Shown piece after piece: positions 44,212 to 51,409 of a stretch of 64,000 bases of DNA (position 1 is its first letter; each line of letters opens with the position of its first letter). Both the position numbers and the translations under genes were made by a program. The notes under the pieces are model-generated. The model made no database searches. It was not told where the DNA came from and saw only the letters and a program-made list of their open reading frames with translations. This stretch comes from Glycomyces sp. TRM65418. GTDB lineage: Bacteria > Actinomycetota > Actinomycetes > Mycobacteriales > Micromonosporaceae. The DNA lies in assembly GCF_019710475.1 (NCBI RefSeq), contig NZ_JAJFAX010000004.1:248001-312000 (forward strand), written 5' to 3'.

Positions 44212-44517
44212 GTGAAACCCGCCAGACTGTTCAAGAAGCTCGGCGCCGCCATCGCCGTGGGCCTCATCGCGCTGGGCCTGATCGCTGGAGCCGCCACCGC
44301 GGCCACCGCCAGCTCCGGTGAAGTCGCCAGGGCACTCGGCGGCAGCTCCGGTGAAGTCGCCGCCGCTCCGGCGAGTTCCGGTGAAGTCGCCATGGCGCCC
44401 GCCAGTTCGGGTGAAGTCGCCAACGCCCTGGGTGGCAGCTCCGGTGAAGTCGCCAACGCTCCGGTGAGCTCCGGCGAAGTCGCCAAGGCGCCCACCAGCT
44501 CGGGCGAAGTCGCCTGA
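44212..44517 (+). CDS. secreted SSGEVA-repeat peptide
   Basis: 101 residues. Signal peptide with basic start (K-P-A-R-L-F-K-K-L) and Ala-rich helix ending A-T-A at residue 33. The rest is seven copies of S-S-G-E-V-A, at residues 34, 45, 55, 65, 76, 86 and 96, separated by 5- or 4-residue linkers (R-A-L-G-G, A-A-P-A, M-A-P-A, N-A-L-G-G, N-A-P-V, K-A-P-T). Spacing 11-10-10 occurs twice, so a 31-residue block was duplicated. GTG 44212 has CGGGAGG at 44201-44207. No family recognised. It could be a structural matrix peptide or a precursor cut into small signals; the next gene encodes a c-di-GMP protein. Confidence 0.8.
   Translation: MKPARLFKKLGAAIAVGLIALGLIAGAATAATASSGEVARALGGSSGEVAAAPASSGEVAMAPASSGEVANALGGSSGEVANAPVSSGEVAKAPTSSGEVA
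44311..44514 (+). repeat. in-frame tandem repeats of the SSGEVA gene
   Basis: Seven 18-bp blocks (AG-C/T-TC-C/G-GG-T/C-GAAGTCGCC) start at 44311, 44344, 44374, 44404, 44437, 44467 and 44497. The period pattern 33-30-30 is repeated twice, a 93-bp higher-order unit. Confidence 0.9.
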
Positions 44518-44556
44518 CCACCGCCGCCTCGGCGGCACTTCGATAGGGGCGCACCG

Positions 44557-47082
44557 GTGATGAGGACGCGGTATCCCACTGTGTTCCGCGTACTGCCGTG
44601 GATCATCACCGGTCTGGTCCTCTCCTTCGGCGCCGGCGCGCTCGTCTGGTTCGGCCCGCCGAGCGGGTTCCCGGTCATCGAATTCGCGCTGCTCATCGCG
44701 GCGTTCGGCGTCTCGCAGACCCTCCTCATCCAGCACCACGCCCGCAATCTGCGGATCTCCTTCAACCTCACCGACATCCCGCTGGTCGTCGCACTGGTGT
44801 ACCTCGACCCGTTCTGGGTCATCGCCGCCCGATGCCTCGTCTCCATGTTCTTCTACATGGGCCGCTATCTGCGCGAGGACATCGGCGTGCTCAAGCCGCT
44901 GTTCAACGTCGGGCTCACCACCAGCGGCACCGCCGTCGCCGTCATCTTCGTGCAGGTCATCGGCCTCGGCGGGCTCGACGAACCCGCGACCTGGCTCGTG
45001 CTCGTCGGCGCGATCGTCACCACGGGCGTGGTCACCACCGTCCTCATCTCGGCGCTGCTGTACTCGCTCTCCGGTTGGGACAGCGTCGCCAAAGCGTGGA
45101 TCGCCTTCTTCGTCACCATGGTCGGCCCCGTCCTGGCCGCCTGCGTCGGCGTGATCTTCGTCCTCCTCCTCGACGCCACACTGTGGTCGGTCCTCCTCAT
45201 CGGCTTCGTCGTCGTCGCCCTCGTGTACCTGGCGCGCAGCTACATGGCGCTGCGGCGCCAGCGCCACGTCCTGCGCGAGCTCAACGACTTCACGCAGCTC
45301 GTCGTGGACTCGGTGCGGTCCAAGCGGCTCATCGACGCGATGCTCGGACGCCTGCGGGACATCCTCTCGGCCGAGTCGGCCACGGTCTGGGTGCCCAAGG
45401 CCGGGCGCTACCCCGAGATCCGCCTGACCTCCACACTCGACGACACCGGGCTCACCGACCTCGACCCGGTCCCGGACGTCCTCCAGCGCGGGGTCATGGA
45501 ATCGGGAGTCGGAGTCCTCTTGAGCCCCAAGAACGGCACGCGCGCGCAGAAGGAGGCCCTCGAGGCCGCCGGGCTGCGCGGCGCGATGCTCGTGCCGCTG
45601 CGCTCGGGCGACGAGGTGTACGGGTGCCTGTCGGTCGCCGACCGCATCGGCGGCGAACTCTCGCACTTCGTGCCCGTGGACCTCCAGCTGCTGGAGACCA
45701 TCGCCGCGAACGTCGGCATCGCCGTCCAGAACGAGCGGCTGCTCGACCAGCTCCGCTACGACGCCTACCACGACCCGCTCACCGGACTCCCGAGCCGCCG
45801 CCGCTCCCTCGCGGCGCTCCAGGAGGCCCTGTCGATCACCGTCTCCGGCGAGGTCGTCGCCGTCCTCATGTTCGATGTGGACTCGCTTCACGAGATCAAC
45901 GACGCCCTCGGCCACGAGGCCGGGGACACCGCGCTGCAGGAGTTCGCGAAGCGGCTCAAGGCGCACGCGCCCCCCGCGTCCTTCATCGGCCGCATCGACT
46001 CCGACGAGTTCATCCTCCAGACCCGCCTCGCGTCCACGGACGCGGCCGTCGAGACCGCCCGCCGCCTGCGCGCCTCCCTGCAGGGGCCGTTCGAGGTCGG
46101 CGGCATCGCCGTGAGCCTCTCGGCGGCCGTCGGCGTGGTCACGCACCCCGACTTCGCCGCCGACGCCGACGAGCTGCTCAAGCGCGCCGACTCGGCGACC
46201 CGGCAGGCGAAGAACGCCGCCGACGGCGTGCAGCTGTACCACTCGGGGCTGGAGTCGGAGAGCCTGCGGCGCATTGGCCTCGCGGCGGACCTGCGCCGGG
46301 CCCTCGAGCGCCGGCAGCTCGAAGTGCACTTCCAGCCGAAGGTCCGCCTCGACCGGGCCCTGGGCGAGCCCGGCGCCCTCATCGGCGCGGAGGCCCTCGT
46401 GCGCTGGCCCCACCCGACGTTCGGTCTCATCGCGCCCGAGGAGTTCATCCCGATCGCCGGGTCCACCGGCCAGCTCGGCCAGCTCACCGAGCTGGTCTTG
46501 GACGAGGCGCTGCGGCGCTCGGCCGAATGGGCCGGGGAGGACGGGCCGCTGCCGATGGCGGTGAACCTGTCGCCGCGCACGCTCGCGGACGCGGACTTCC
46601 CGGACAAGGTGGCCGCGCTCCTGGAGCGGCACGGGGTCCCGGCGGAGCGGCTGACGTTCGAGATCACCGAGGACGACGTCGTCTCGGGTGAGCCGCGTCT
46701 CACTCCGGCGCTCGACCGGCTCCACGAGATGGGCGTGCGCCTGTCGGTGGACGACTTCGGCACCGGGTACTCCTCGCTGGCGTACCTGCGGCGGCTCCCG
46801 GTCCAGGAGATCAAGATCGACCTGCGGTTCGTGCAGGGCATGGCCACCGACGACGACGACCGCGCGATCGTGGAGGCGGTGCTGGGGCTGGCCCGGCACT
46901 TCGCGATCGACGTGGTCGCCGAGGGCATCGAGGCGCACCAGACCGTCGAGCAGCTGCGCGAGCTGCACTGCGAGGCCGGTCAGGGCTACTACTTCTCGCG
47001 TCCGCTGCCGGCCGACCGCTTCGCGGCCTGGCTCGACAACCGGGGCGGCGGCCGCGGTCAGGCCCGCCTGCGGGCGGTCTGA
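44557..47082 (+). CDS. membrane GAF-GGDEF-EAL protein, probable c-di-GMP phosphodiesterase
   Basis: About 841 residues. Seven or eight N-terminal membrane helices (MASE-like), a GAF domain (about 250-400), GGDEF (about 410-565) and EAL (about 575-830). The GGDEF active site is R-I-D-S-D-E-F instead of G-G-D-E-F, so cyclase activity is doubtful. EAL motifs are intact: E-A-L-V-R-W, N-L-S, F-E-I-T-E, D-D-F-G-T-G-Y-S-S-L, I-K-I-D and E-G-I-E. It should hydrolyse c-di-GMP, possibly gated by GTP or by a signal at the membrane. GTG 44557 or ATG 44560. It starts 39 nt after the SSGEVA gene and is likely co-transcribed with it. Confidence 0.9.
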   Translation: MMRTRYPTVFRVLPWIITGLVLSFGAGALVWFGPPSGFPVIEFALLIAAFGVSQTLLIQHHARNLRISFNLTDIPLVVALVYLDPFWVIAARCLVSMFFYMGRYLREDIGVLKPLFNVGLTTSGTAVAVIFVQVIGLGGLDEPATWLVLVGAIVTTGVVTTVLISALLYSLSGWDSVAKAWIAFFVTMVGPVLAACVGVIFVLLLDATLWSVLLIGFVVVALVYLARSYMALRRQRHVLRELNDFTQLVVDSVRSKRLIDAMLGRLRDILSAESATVWVPKAGRYPEIRLTSTLDDTGLTDLDPVPDVLQRGVMESGVGVLLSPKNGTRAQKEALEAAGLRGAMLVPLRSGDEVYGCLSVADRIGGELSHFVPVDLQLLETIAANVGIAVQNERLLDQLRYDAYHDPLTGLPSRRRSLAALQEALSITVSGEVVAVLMFDVDSLHEINDALGHEAGDTALQEFAKRLKAHAPPASFIGRIDSDEFILQTRLASTDAAVETARRLRASLQGPFEVGGIAVSLSAAVGVVTHPDFAADADELLKRADSATRQAKNAADGVQLYHSGLESESLRRIGLAADLRRALERRQLEVHFQPKVRLDRALGEPGALIGAEALVRWPHPTFGLIAPEEFIPIAGSTGQLGQLTELVLDEALRRSAEWAGEDGPLPMAVNLSPRTLADADFPDKVAALLERHGVPAERLTFEITEDDVVSGEPRLTPALDRLHEMGVRLSVDDFGTGYSSLAYLRRLPVQEIKIDLRFVQGMATDDDDRAIVEAVLGLARHFAIDVVAEGIEAHQTVEQLRELHCEAGQGYYFSRPLPADRFAAWLDNRGGGRGQARLRAV

Positions 47083-47180
47083 GCCGACCGCTGTGGCCCG
47101 CACCGCAAGACCGGCCCCGCTTAGCCGGCGAGCGGCTCATCATGTACTCTTGTCAAGGCCGCGCGGGACACCGTGCGATC

Positions 47181-47253
47181 GCCCCAATAGCTCAGTCGGC
47201 AGAGCGTCTCCATGGTAAGGAGAAGGTCTACGGTTCGATTCCGTATTGGGGCT
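47181..47253 (+). tRNA. tRNA-Thr (GGU anticodon)
   Basis: 73 nt. Acceptor GCCCCAA/TTGGGGC with discriminator T, D-arm GCTC/GAGC, anticodon stem TCTCC/GGAGA with loop ATGGTAA (GGT), T-arm TACGG/CCGTA with TTCGATT. Confidence 0.96.
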
Positions 47254-47342
47254 CGGTAGCACTCCGCGGAGCATCTCGGAGTGCGGTACTGCTCACAGAG
47301 GTTTGCTGCTCACGCAGTGCCATATGGTGGCAGTGAGCGCAC

Positions 47343-47414
47343 GGCGGTGTAGCTCAGTGGTAGAGCAAACGACTCATAATCGTTGTGTCGGCAGTTCGAT
47401 CCTGCCCATCGCTA
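47343..47414 (+). tRNA. tRNA-Met (CAU anticodon), elongator type
   Basis: 72 nt. D-arm GCTC/GAGC, anticodon stem AACGA/TCGTT with loop CTCATAA (CAT), T-arm GGCAG/CTGCC. The acceptor GGCGGTG/CATCGCT has two G-U pairs, one of them at the terminal 1-72 position. It lies next to tRNA-Thr and rpmG, which supports Met rather than Ile2. Confidence 0.92.
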
Positions 47415-47423
47415 CTTTTCTAC

Positions 47424-47459
47424 AGCGTCGACCACCGAGATATGCTGGTCGACGCTTTG
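47424..47459 (+). terminator. intrinsic terminator after the tRNA pair
   Basis: Perfect 11-bp stem AGCGTCGACCA / TGGTCGACGCT (47424-47434, 47446-47456), followed by TTGTTCTG. Confidence 0.85.
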
Positions 47460-47516
47460 TTCTGTTCAAGGAACGGTCCGCTTCACGGCGGACCGCGTTA
47501 GAGGAAGGCACTCATC

Positions 47517-47684
47517 GTGGCCAAGGCTACTGACGTCCGCCCCAAGATCACCATGGCGTGCGTGGAGTGCAAGGAGCGCAACTACATCACGAAGAAGAAC
47601 CGGCGGAACCACCCCGACCGGCTCGAGCTCAAGAAGTACTGCCCGAAGTGCAAGGCCTCGCAGGTCCACAAAGAGACCCGCTAG
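47517..47684 (+). CDS. rpmG: 50S ribosomal protein L33 (RpmG), zinc-binding form
   Basis: 55 residues: [11 protein letters not shown] then C-V-E-C and C-P-K-C, i.e. the four-cysteine (C+) zinc-ribbon version, ending K-E-T-R. GTG 47517 follows GAGGAAGG at 47501-47508. A structural protein of the large ribosomal subunit. In GC-rich actinobacteria L33 commonly precedes the MaoC-like dehydratase genes, as here. Confidence 0.97.
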   Translation: MAKATDVRPKITMACVECKERNYITKKNRRNHPDRLELKKYCPKCKASQVHKETR

Positions 47685-47701
47685 ACCTTCCTTCCCGGCA
47701 C

Positions 47702-48106
47702 ATGCTCAACGCTTCGTATGTGGGCCGGTCCTTGCCGACCACCGAACCGGTGACGATCACCGCCGCGTCGGTGACCCGTTTCGCCCAGGCCCTCGGCCTG
47801 CCCGACGACGGGACCGTTCCGCCTACCTATTTGATCTCGCTCACGCTGCCCGCGGCGGAGCGGCTCATCGACGACCCCGACTTCGGGCTCGACTGGAGCC
47901 GCGTCCTGCACCGTGACCAGCGCTTCGCGTACCACCGTGAGCTGCGGGCGGGCGCCGCCGTGTCGTGCGCCGTGACCATCGAGTCGATCAAGACCGTCGC
48001 CGGGAACGACCTCCTCGGCCTGCACACGGACGTCCGTGACGGCGACGGCGTCGCCGCCGAGGTGTGGACCACCCTGTTCGTGGCGGCGCCCGGAGCGGCC
48101 GCATGA
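47702..48106 (+). CDS. hadA: (3R)-hydroxyacyl-ACP dehydratase subunit HadA-like
   Basis: 134 residues with a hot-dog fold (MaoC_dehydratas N-terminal type): V-G-R-S-L, T-R-F-A-Q-A-L-G, V-P-P-T-Y-L, H-R-D-Q-R-F-A-Y-H-R and the closing V-W-T-T-L-F-V. HadA supplies substrate binding but no catalytic D-H pair, and works as a heterodimer with HadB. The order tRNA-Thr, tRNA-Met, rpmG, hadA, hadB equals that in Mycobacterium, where the complex serves FAS-II. The stop overlaps the next ATG as ATGA. Confidence 0.9.
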   Translation: MLNASYVGRSLPTTEPVTITAASVTRFAQALGLPDDGTVPPTYLISLTLPAAERLIDDPDFGLDWSRVLHRDQRFAYHRELRAGAAVSCAVTIESIKTVAGNDLLGLHTDVRDGDGVAAEVWTTLFVAAPGAAA

Positions 48107-48522
48107 GCCTCCGCGACCTCGCCGTCGGCGAGACCGTCTTCACCGCGTCCTACCCCGTCACACGCGCGGACCTCGTCGCCTACGCCGACGCCTCCGGGGA
48201 CCACAACCCGATCCACCAGGACGAGGCCGCCGCGAAGGCCGCCGGGCTCCCGGACGTGATCGCCCACGGCATGTACACGATGGGTCTCGTCTCCCGCGCC
48301 GTCCTCGAATGGGCCGCCGACTCCGGGATCGACGCGCGGCTCACCGACTTCTCCGCCCGCTTCGCCAAGCCCGTGATCGTGCCGGCGGCGGGGGGCACCA
48401 CCGTCGAGGTCGAAGCCAAGGTGCGCAACCTCGACGAGCACTCGGTCGAACTGGCGATGACCGTGACCAGCGCGGGCGAGAAGGTCCTCGCCCCGGCGCG
48501 GGCGACGCTCGCCGCGAAGTAG
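48103..48522 (+). CDS. hadB: (3R)-hydroxyacyl-ACP dehydratase catalytic subunit HadB-like
   Basis: 139 residues, MaoC-like. The hydratase-2 motif Y-A-D-A-S-G-D-H-N-P-I-H carries the catalytic Asp and His. H-G-M-Y-T-M-G-L follows, and R-F-A-K-P-V marks the later strand. It should dehydrate 3-hydroxyacyl-ACP together with HadA. The start is coupled to the hadA stop. Confidence 0.93.
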   Translation: MSLRDLAVGETVFTASYPVTRADLVAYADASGDHNPIHQDEAAAKAAGLPDVIAHGMYTMGLVSRAVLEWAADSGIDARLTDFSARFAKPVIVPAAGGTTVEVEAKVRNLDEHSVELAMTVTSAGEKVLAPARATLAAK

Positions 48523-48532
48523 GACGCCGCGA

Positions 48533-48558
48533 ACGGCGCGGGCCTCGGCCCGCGCCGT
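48533..48558. terminator. bidirectional terminator between hadB and the dehydrogenase gene
   Basis: Perfect 11-bp stem ACGGCGCGGGC / GCCCGCGCCGT (48533-48543, 48548-48558) with loop CTCG, between convergent genes. Confidence 0.8.
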
Positions 48559-48599
48559 CGTCGTTCGTCCACACCCTGTGGACGACTCGCCGCGGTCGT

Positions 48600-49448
48600 T
48601 CAGGAGTAGTCGAAGAACCCCTTGCCGCTCTTGCGGCCGATCTCGCCCGCCGCGACGAGGCGGCGCAGCAGCGCGGGCGGGAAGAACTTCGGGTCGGCCG
48701 TGTCCTCGTAGATGTTCTCGGTCGCGTGCGTGATGACGTCGATGCCGGTGAGGTCGGCCGTGGCGAGCGGGCCCATCGGGTGGCCGAAGCCGAGCCGGCA
48801 CGCCGTGTCGAGGTCCTCGGCCGAGATCACGCCGTCCTCCACGAGACGGGCCGCCTCGTTGACGAACGCGCAGATCAGGCGTGTGGTCGCGAACCCGGCC
48901 ACGTCGCGGTTGACGACCACGCAGGTCTTGCCCGCGGCCTCGGCGAACCGGCGGGCCGTGTCGAGGGCCTCGTCGCTGGTGTGGAGGCCGCGGACGAGTT
49001 CGCACAGGCGCATCATCGGCACCGGCGAGAAGAAGTGCGTGCCGACCACCCGCTCGGGATGGGTCGCGGCGGCGGCGATCTCCGTGATCGGGATGGCCGA
49101 GGTGTTCGTCGCGAGGACGGTCTCGGGGGCGCAGATCTCGCTGAGCCTCCGGAAGACCTCCTGCTTCACCGGGAGGCGCTCGAAGACCGCCTCCACGGCG
49201 ATCGAGGCCCCGGCCGCCGACGCCAGGTCGGTGGAGACGGTGATGCGCTCCTGCGCGGCCTCGGCCTCCTCGCCGGTGACCTGCTCCTTGGCGACGAAGC
49301 GGTCGAGCGAATTCCTGATGGCCGCCTGCGCGCGCTCCAGCGCGCCCGCGTCCGTGTCGATCAACGTGACCTCCGAACCGCCCAGGCTTGTGACCTGCGC
49401 GATTCCGGATCCCATGAGTCCCGAACCGATTACCGCGACTGTAGTCAT
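48600..49448 (-). CDS. 3-hydroxybutyryl-CoA dehydrogenase
   Basis: 282 residues, the normal length of stand-alone short HBDH (Hbd/PaaH type). NAD-binding fold V-A-V-I-G-S-G-L-M-G-S-G-I-A, I-D-T-D; substrate loop A-T-N-T-S-A-I-P-I-T; catalytic His in G-T-H-F-F-S-P-V with the P-V-P-M-M tail; and the C-terminal domain G-F-G-H-P-M-G-P-L and K-S-G-K-G-F-F-D-Y-S. It oxidises 3-hydroxyacyl-CoA in beta-oxidation or works in reverse in butyrate/PHB metabolism. On the minus strand TATAGC lies eight bases before the ATG. Confidence 0.95.
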   Translation of the reverse strand: MTTVAVIGSGLMGSGIAQVTSLGGSEVTLIDTDAGALERAQAAIRNSLDRFVAKEQVTGEEAEAAQERITVSTDLASAAGASIAVEAVFERLPVKQEVFRRLSEICAPETVLATNTSAIPITEIAAAATHPERVVGTHFFSPVPMMRLCELVRGLHTSDEALDTARRFAEAAGKTCVVVNRDVAGFATTRLICAFVNEAARLVEDGVISAEDLDTACRLGFGHPMGPLATADLTGIDVITHATENIYEDTADPKFFPPALLRRLVAAGEIGRKSGKGFFDYS

Positions 49449-49547
49449 GGAGGGAGGCTATATCTTCGGGGTCGCGGCGGTCAATCGGACACGAATCCGG
49501 CCGGCAGTTTCGGGGCCGCGGCGCTCGATCGGGCGCCGGAATGGCTA

Positions 49548-49560
49548 TATGGTCAGAGGC
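49548..49560 (+). promoter_or_regulatory. putative leaderless -10 element (TATGGT)
   Basis: TATGGT at 49548-49553, seven bases before ATG 49561. A short GAGG lies within those seven bases, so a leadered start cannot be excluded. Confidence 0.4.
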
Positions 49561-50142
49561 ATGACGGTCAATCTCACCAGGATCTACACGAAGACGGGCG
49601 ACGACGGCACGACCGGGCTCGCCGACTTCTCGCGCGTCCCCAAGACGCATGTCAGGCTCGCGGCCTACGGCGACGTCGACGAGACCAACGCGGTCATCGG
49701 CTCGGCGCTCGCGCTGCACGCGGGGGAGATCGGGGACCGGGAGCGGGAGATCCTCCTGTCCGTCCAGAACGATCTGTTCGATGTGGGCGCGGACCTCTCC
49801 ACGCCCGTCGCGGAGGACCCGAAGTACCCGCCGCTGCGCATCGACGAATCCTATGTGACCCGGCTCGAGGGCTGGATCGACGAGTGCAACGCGGACCTGG
49901 AATCGCTGCGGTCGTTCATCCTGCGCGGCGGGACGCCGGGGGCGGCGCTGCTGCACCAGGCGTGCACGGTGGCGCGCCGGGCCGAGCGGTCGGTGTGGGC
50001 GCTGCTGGACGCCGAGCCCGACACGACGCACGCGGTCCCGGTGACCTACTTGAACCGGCTCTCGGATCTGCTGTTCGTGCTCGCGCGGCGGGCGAACCCG
50101 GGCGGCGACGTCCTGTGGCAGCCGCGCGGCTCCCAGGGGTGA
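49561..50142 (+). CDS. cob(I)alamin adenosyltransferase, PduO type
   Basis: 193 residues. PduO/MMAB-type signatures: Y-T-K-T-G-D-D-G-T-T-G-L (ATP-binding P-loop), A-Y-G-D-V-D-E-T-N-A, and F-I-L-R-G-G-T-P-G-A-A-L-L-H-Q-A-C with R-R-A-E-R. It transfers the adenosyl group of ATP to cob(I)alamin to form coenzyme B12. No mutase or B12-dependent gene lies next to it, so partner enzymes must be elsewhere. Confidence 0.95.
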   Translation: MTVNLTRIYTKTGDDGTTGLADFSRVPKTHVRLAAYGDVDETNAVIGSALALHAGEIGDREREILLSVQNDLFDVGADLSTPVAEDPKYPPLRIDESYVTRLEGWIDECNADLESLRSFILRGGTPGAALLHQACTVARRAERSVWALLDAEPDTTHAVPVTYLNRLSDLLFVLARRANPGGDVLWQPRGSQG

Positions 50143-50212
50143 ACCGCTTGCCAAGCTGGGCCGTAACCGGCGCGTTGTGAAATCGTTACGGCCTTACGGG
50201 GGGGTTTCAGCT

Positions 50213-50253
50213 TGACGAGACCGGTAACACAGGCGAGGATATGACCGGTAACA
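50213..50253 (+). promoter_or_regulatory. promoter and direct repeats of the sugar transporter
   Basis: TTGACG (50213-50218), 18 nt, GGATAT (50237-50242). ACCGGTAACA occurs twice, at 50220-50229 and 50244-50253, 24 bp apart and flanking the -10, as expected for a repressor site (LacI or ROK type). No regulator gene is adjacent. Confidence 0.5.
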
Positions 50254-50311
50254 TGCGTTCACGCAAATATCGAAAACCCTCGCAATCCGTTCTCTGAAAG
50301 GCGCCCCTACC

Positions 50312-51304
50312 GTGTTCAAGCAAGTACTCGCCGGCGTCGGTGCCGGCGCACTCCTCCTCGGTCTCACCGCGTGCGGCGGCGGTGACGACAGCGGCGACGG
50401 CGGGTCCGGCGACGGCCTGGTCGTCGGCTTCGCCCAGGTCGGCGCCGAATCCGCTTGGCGCACCGCCAACTCCGAATCCGTGAAGTCGGCCGCCGAGGCC
50501 GACGACCGCATCGCCGAGCTCAAGTTCGTCGACGGCCAGCAGGAGCAGGAGAAGCAGATCGAGGCGATCCGCAACTTCATCACCCAGCAGGTCGACGTCA
50601 TCGTCCTGGCACCGGTGGTCGAGACCGGCTGGACCGACGTGCTGCAGGAGGCCGAAGACGCCGGCATTCCGGTGGTGCTGGCCGACCGCGGCGTCGAGGC
50701 CGCCGACGAGGACCTCTACGTCACCCGCCTGGGTTCGGACTTCGCCGAGGAGGGCCGCAAGGCCGGCGCGTGGGCGGTCGAGACGTTCGCCGACGACCCC
50801 GACGGCACCCGGATCCTCGAGCTCCAGGGCACCACCGGCTCCGCTCCCGCCAATGACCGCAAGTCCGGGTTCTTCGAGGTGCTCGACGCCGAGGGCCTGA
50901 ACTACGAGCTGGTCGACTCCCAGTCCGGCAACTTCACCGCCGAAGAGGGCAAGGCGGTCATGGAGACCTTCATCACGACCCACGGTCTCGAGGGCATCGA
51001 CCTGCTGTACGCCCACAACGACGAGATGGGCCTCGGCGCGATCCAGGCGATCGAAGAGGCCGGCTTCAAGCCCGGTGAGGACATCCAGATCATCATCGTC
51101 GACGGCTCCAAGGCCGGCTTCCAGGCCGGTGTCGACGGCAAGCTCAACTACATCGTCGAGTGCAACCCCGTCTTCGGCGAGCAGCTGATGGACGTCGTCG
51201 TCGACGTCGCCAACGGCGAGTCGATGGAGAAGTTCACCCCGGTCGAGGAGGGCGTCTTCGACTCGACGCAGTTCGAGGCCGAGCTCCCGAACCGCCAGTT
51301 CTAG
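50312..51304 (+). CDS. sugar ABC transporter binding lipoprotein (galactofuranose YtfQ-like)
   Basis: 330 residues. Lipobox L-T-A-C (Cys21), then a periplasmic-binding-protein type 1 (LacI-like) fold: V-V-G-F-A-Q-V-G-A-E-S-A-W-R-T-A-N, D-V-I-V-L-A-P-V-V-E-T-G-W, and A-H-N-D-E-M-G-L-G-A. The G-A-E-S-x-W-R and A-P-V-V-E-T-G-W blocks are characteristic of YtfQ-type galactofuranose receptors. GTG start. First gene of the four-gene importer operon. Confidence 0.9.
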   Translation: MFKQVLAGVGAGALLLGLTACGGGDDSGDGGSGDGLVVGFAQVGAESAWRTANSESVKSAAEADDRIAELKFVDGQQEQEKQIEAIRNFITQQVDVIVLAPVVETGWTDVLQEAEDAGIPVVLADRGVEAADEDLYVTRLGSDFAEEGRKAGAWAVETFADDPDGTRILELQGTTGSAPANDRKSGFFEVLDAEGLNYELVDSQSGNFTAEEGKAVMETFITTHGLEGIDLLYAHNDEMGLGAIQAIEEAGFKPGEDIQIIIVDGSKAGFQAGVDGKLNYIVECNPVFGEQLMDVVVDVANGESMEKFTPVEEGVFDSTQFEAELPNRQF

Positions 51305-51320
51305 TCCGCGAACGCATCGC

Positions 51321-51350
51321 GTCCGGGCGGGCCCCGCGGCCCGCCCGGAC
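51321..51350 (+). terminator. stem-loop between binding-protein and ATPase genes
   Basis: Perfect 13-bp stem (51321-51333, 51338-51350) with loop CCGC, no T-run. Probably partial termination or 3' protection, keeping the binding protein in excess. Confidence 0.65.
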
Positions 51351-51409
51351 CGTGCCGACCCCCGAGCCGCCGCACCGCTTCAGGTGCACCACAACGAAGG
51401 TCGAATCCC

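Noticed and set aside
44557..47082. Active diguanylate cyclase
   Set aside because: The GGDEF motif is replaced by R-I-D-S-D-E-F, so synthesis of c-di-GMP is unlikely; the EAL part is the likely activity.
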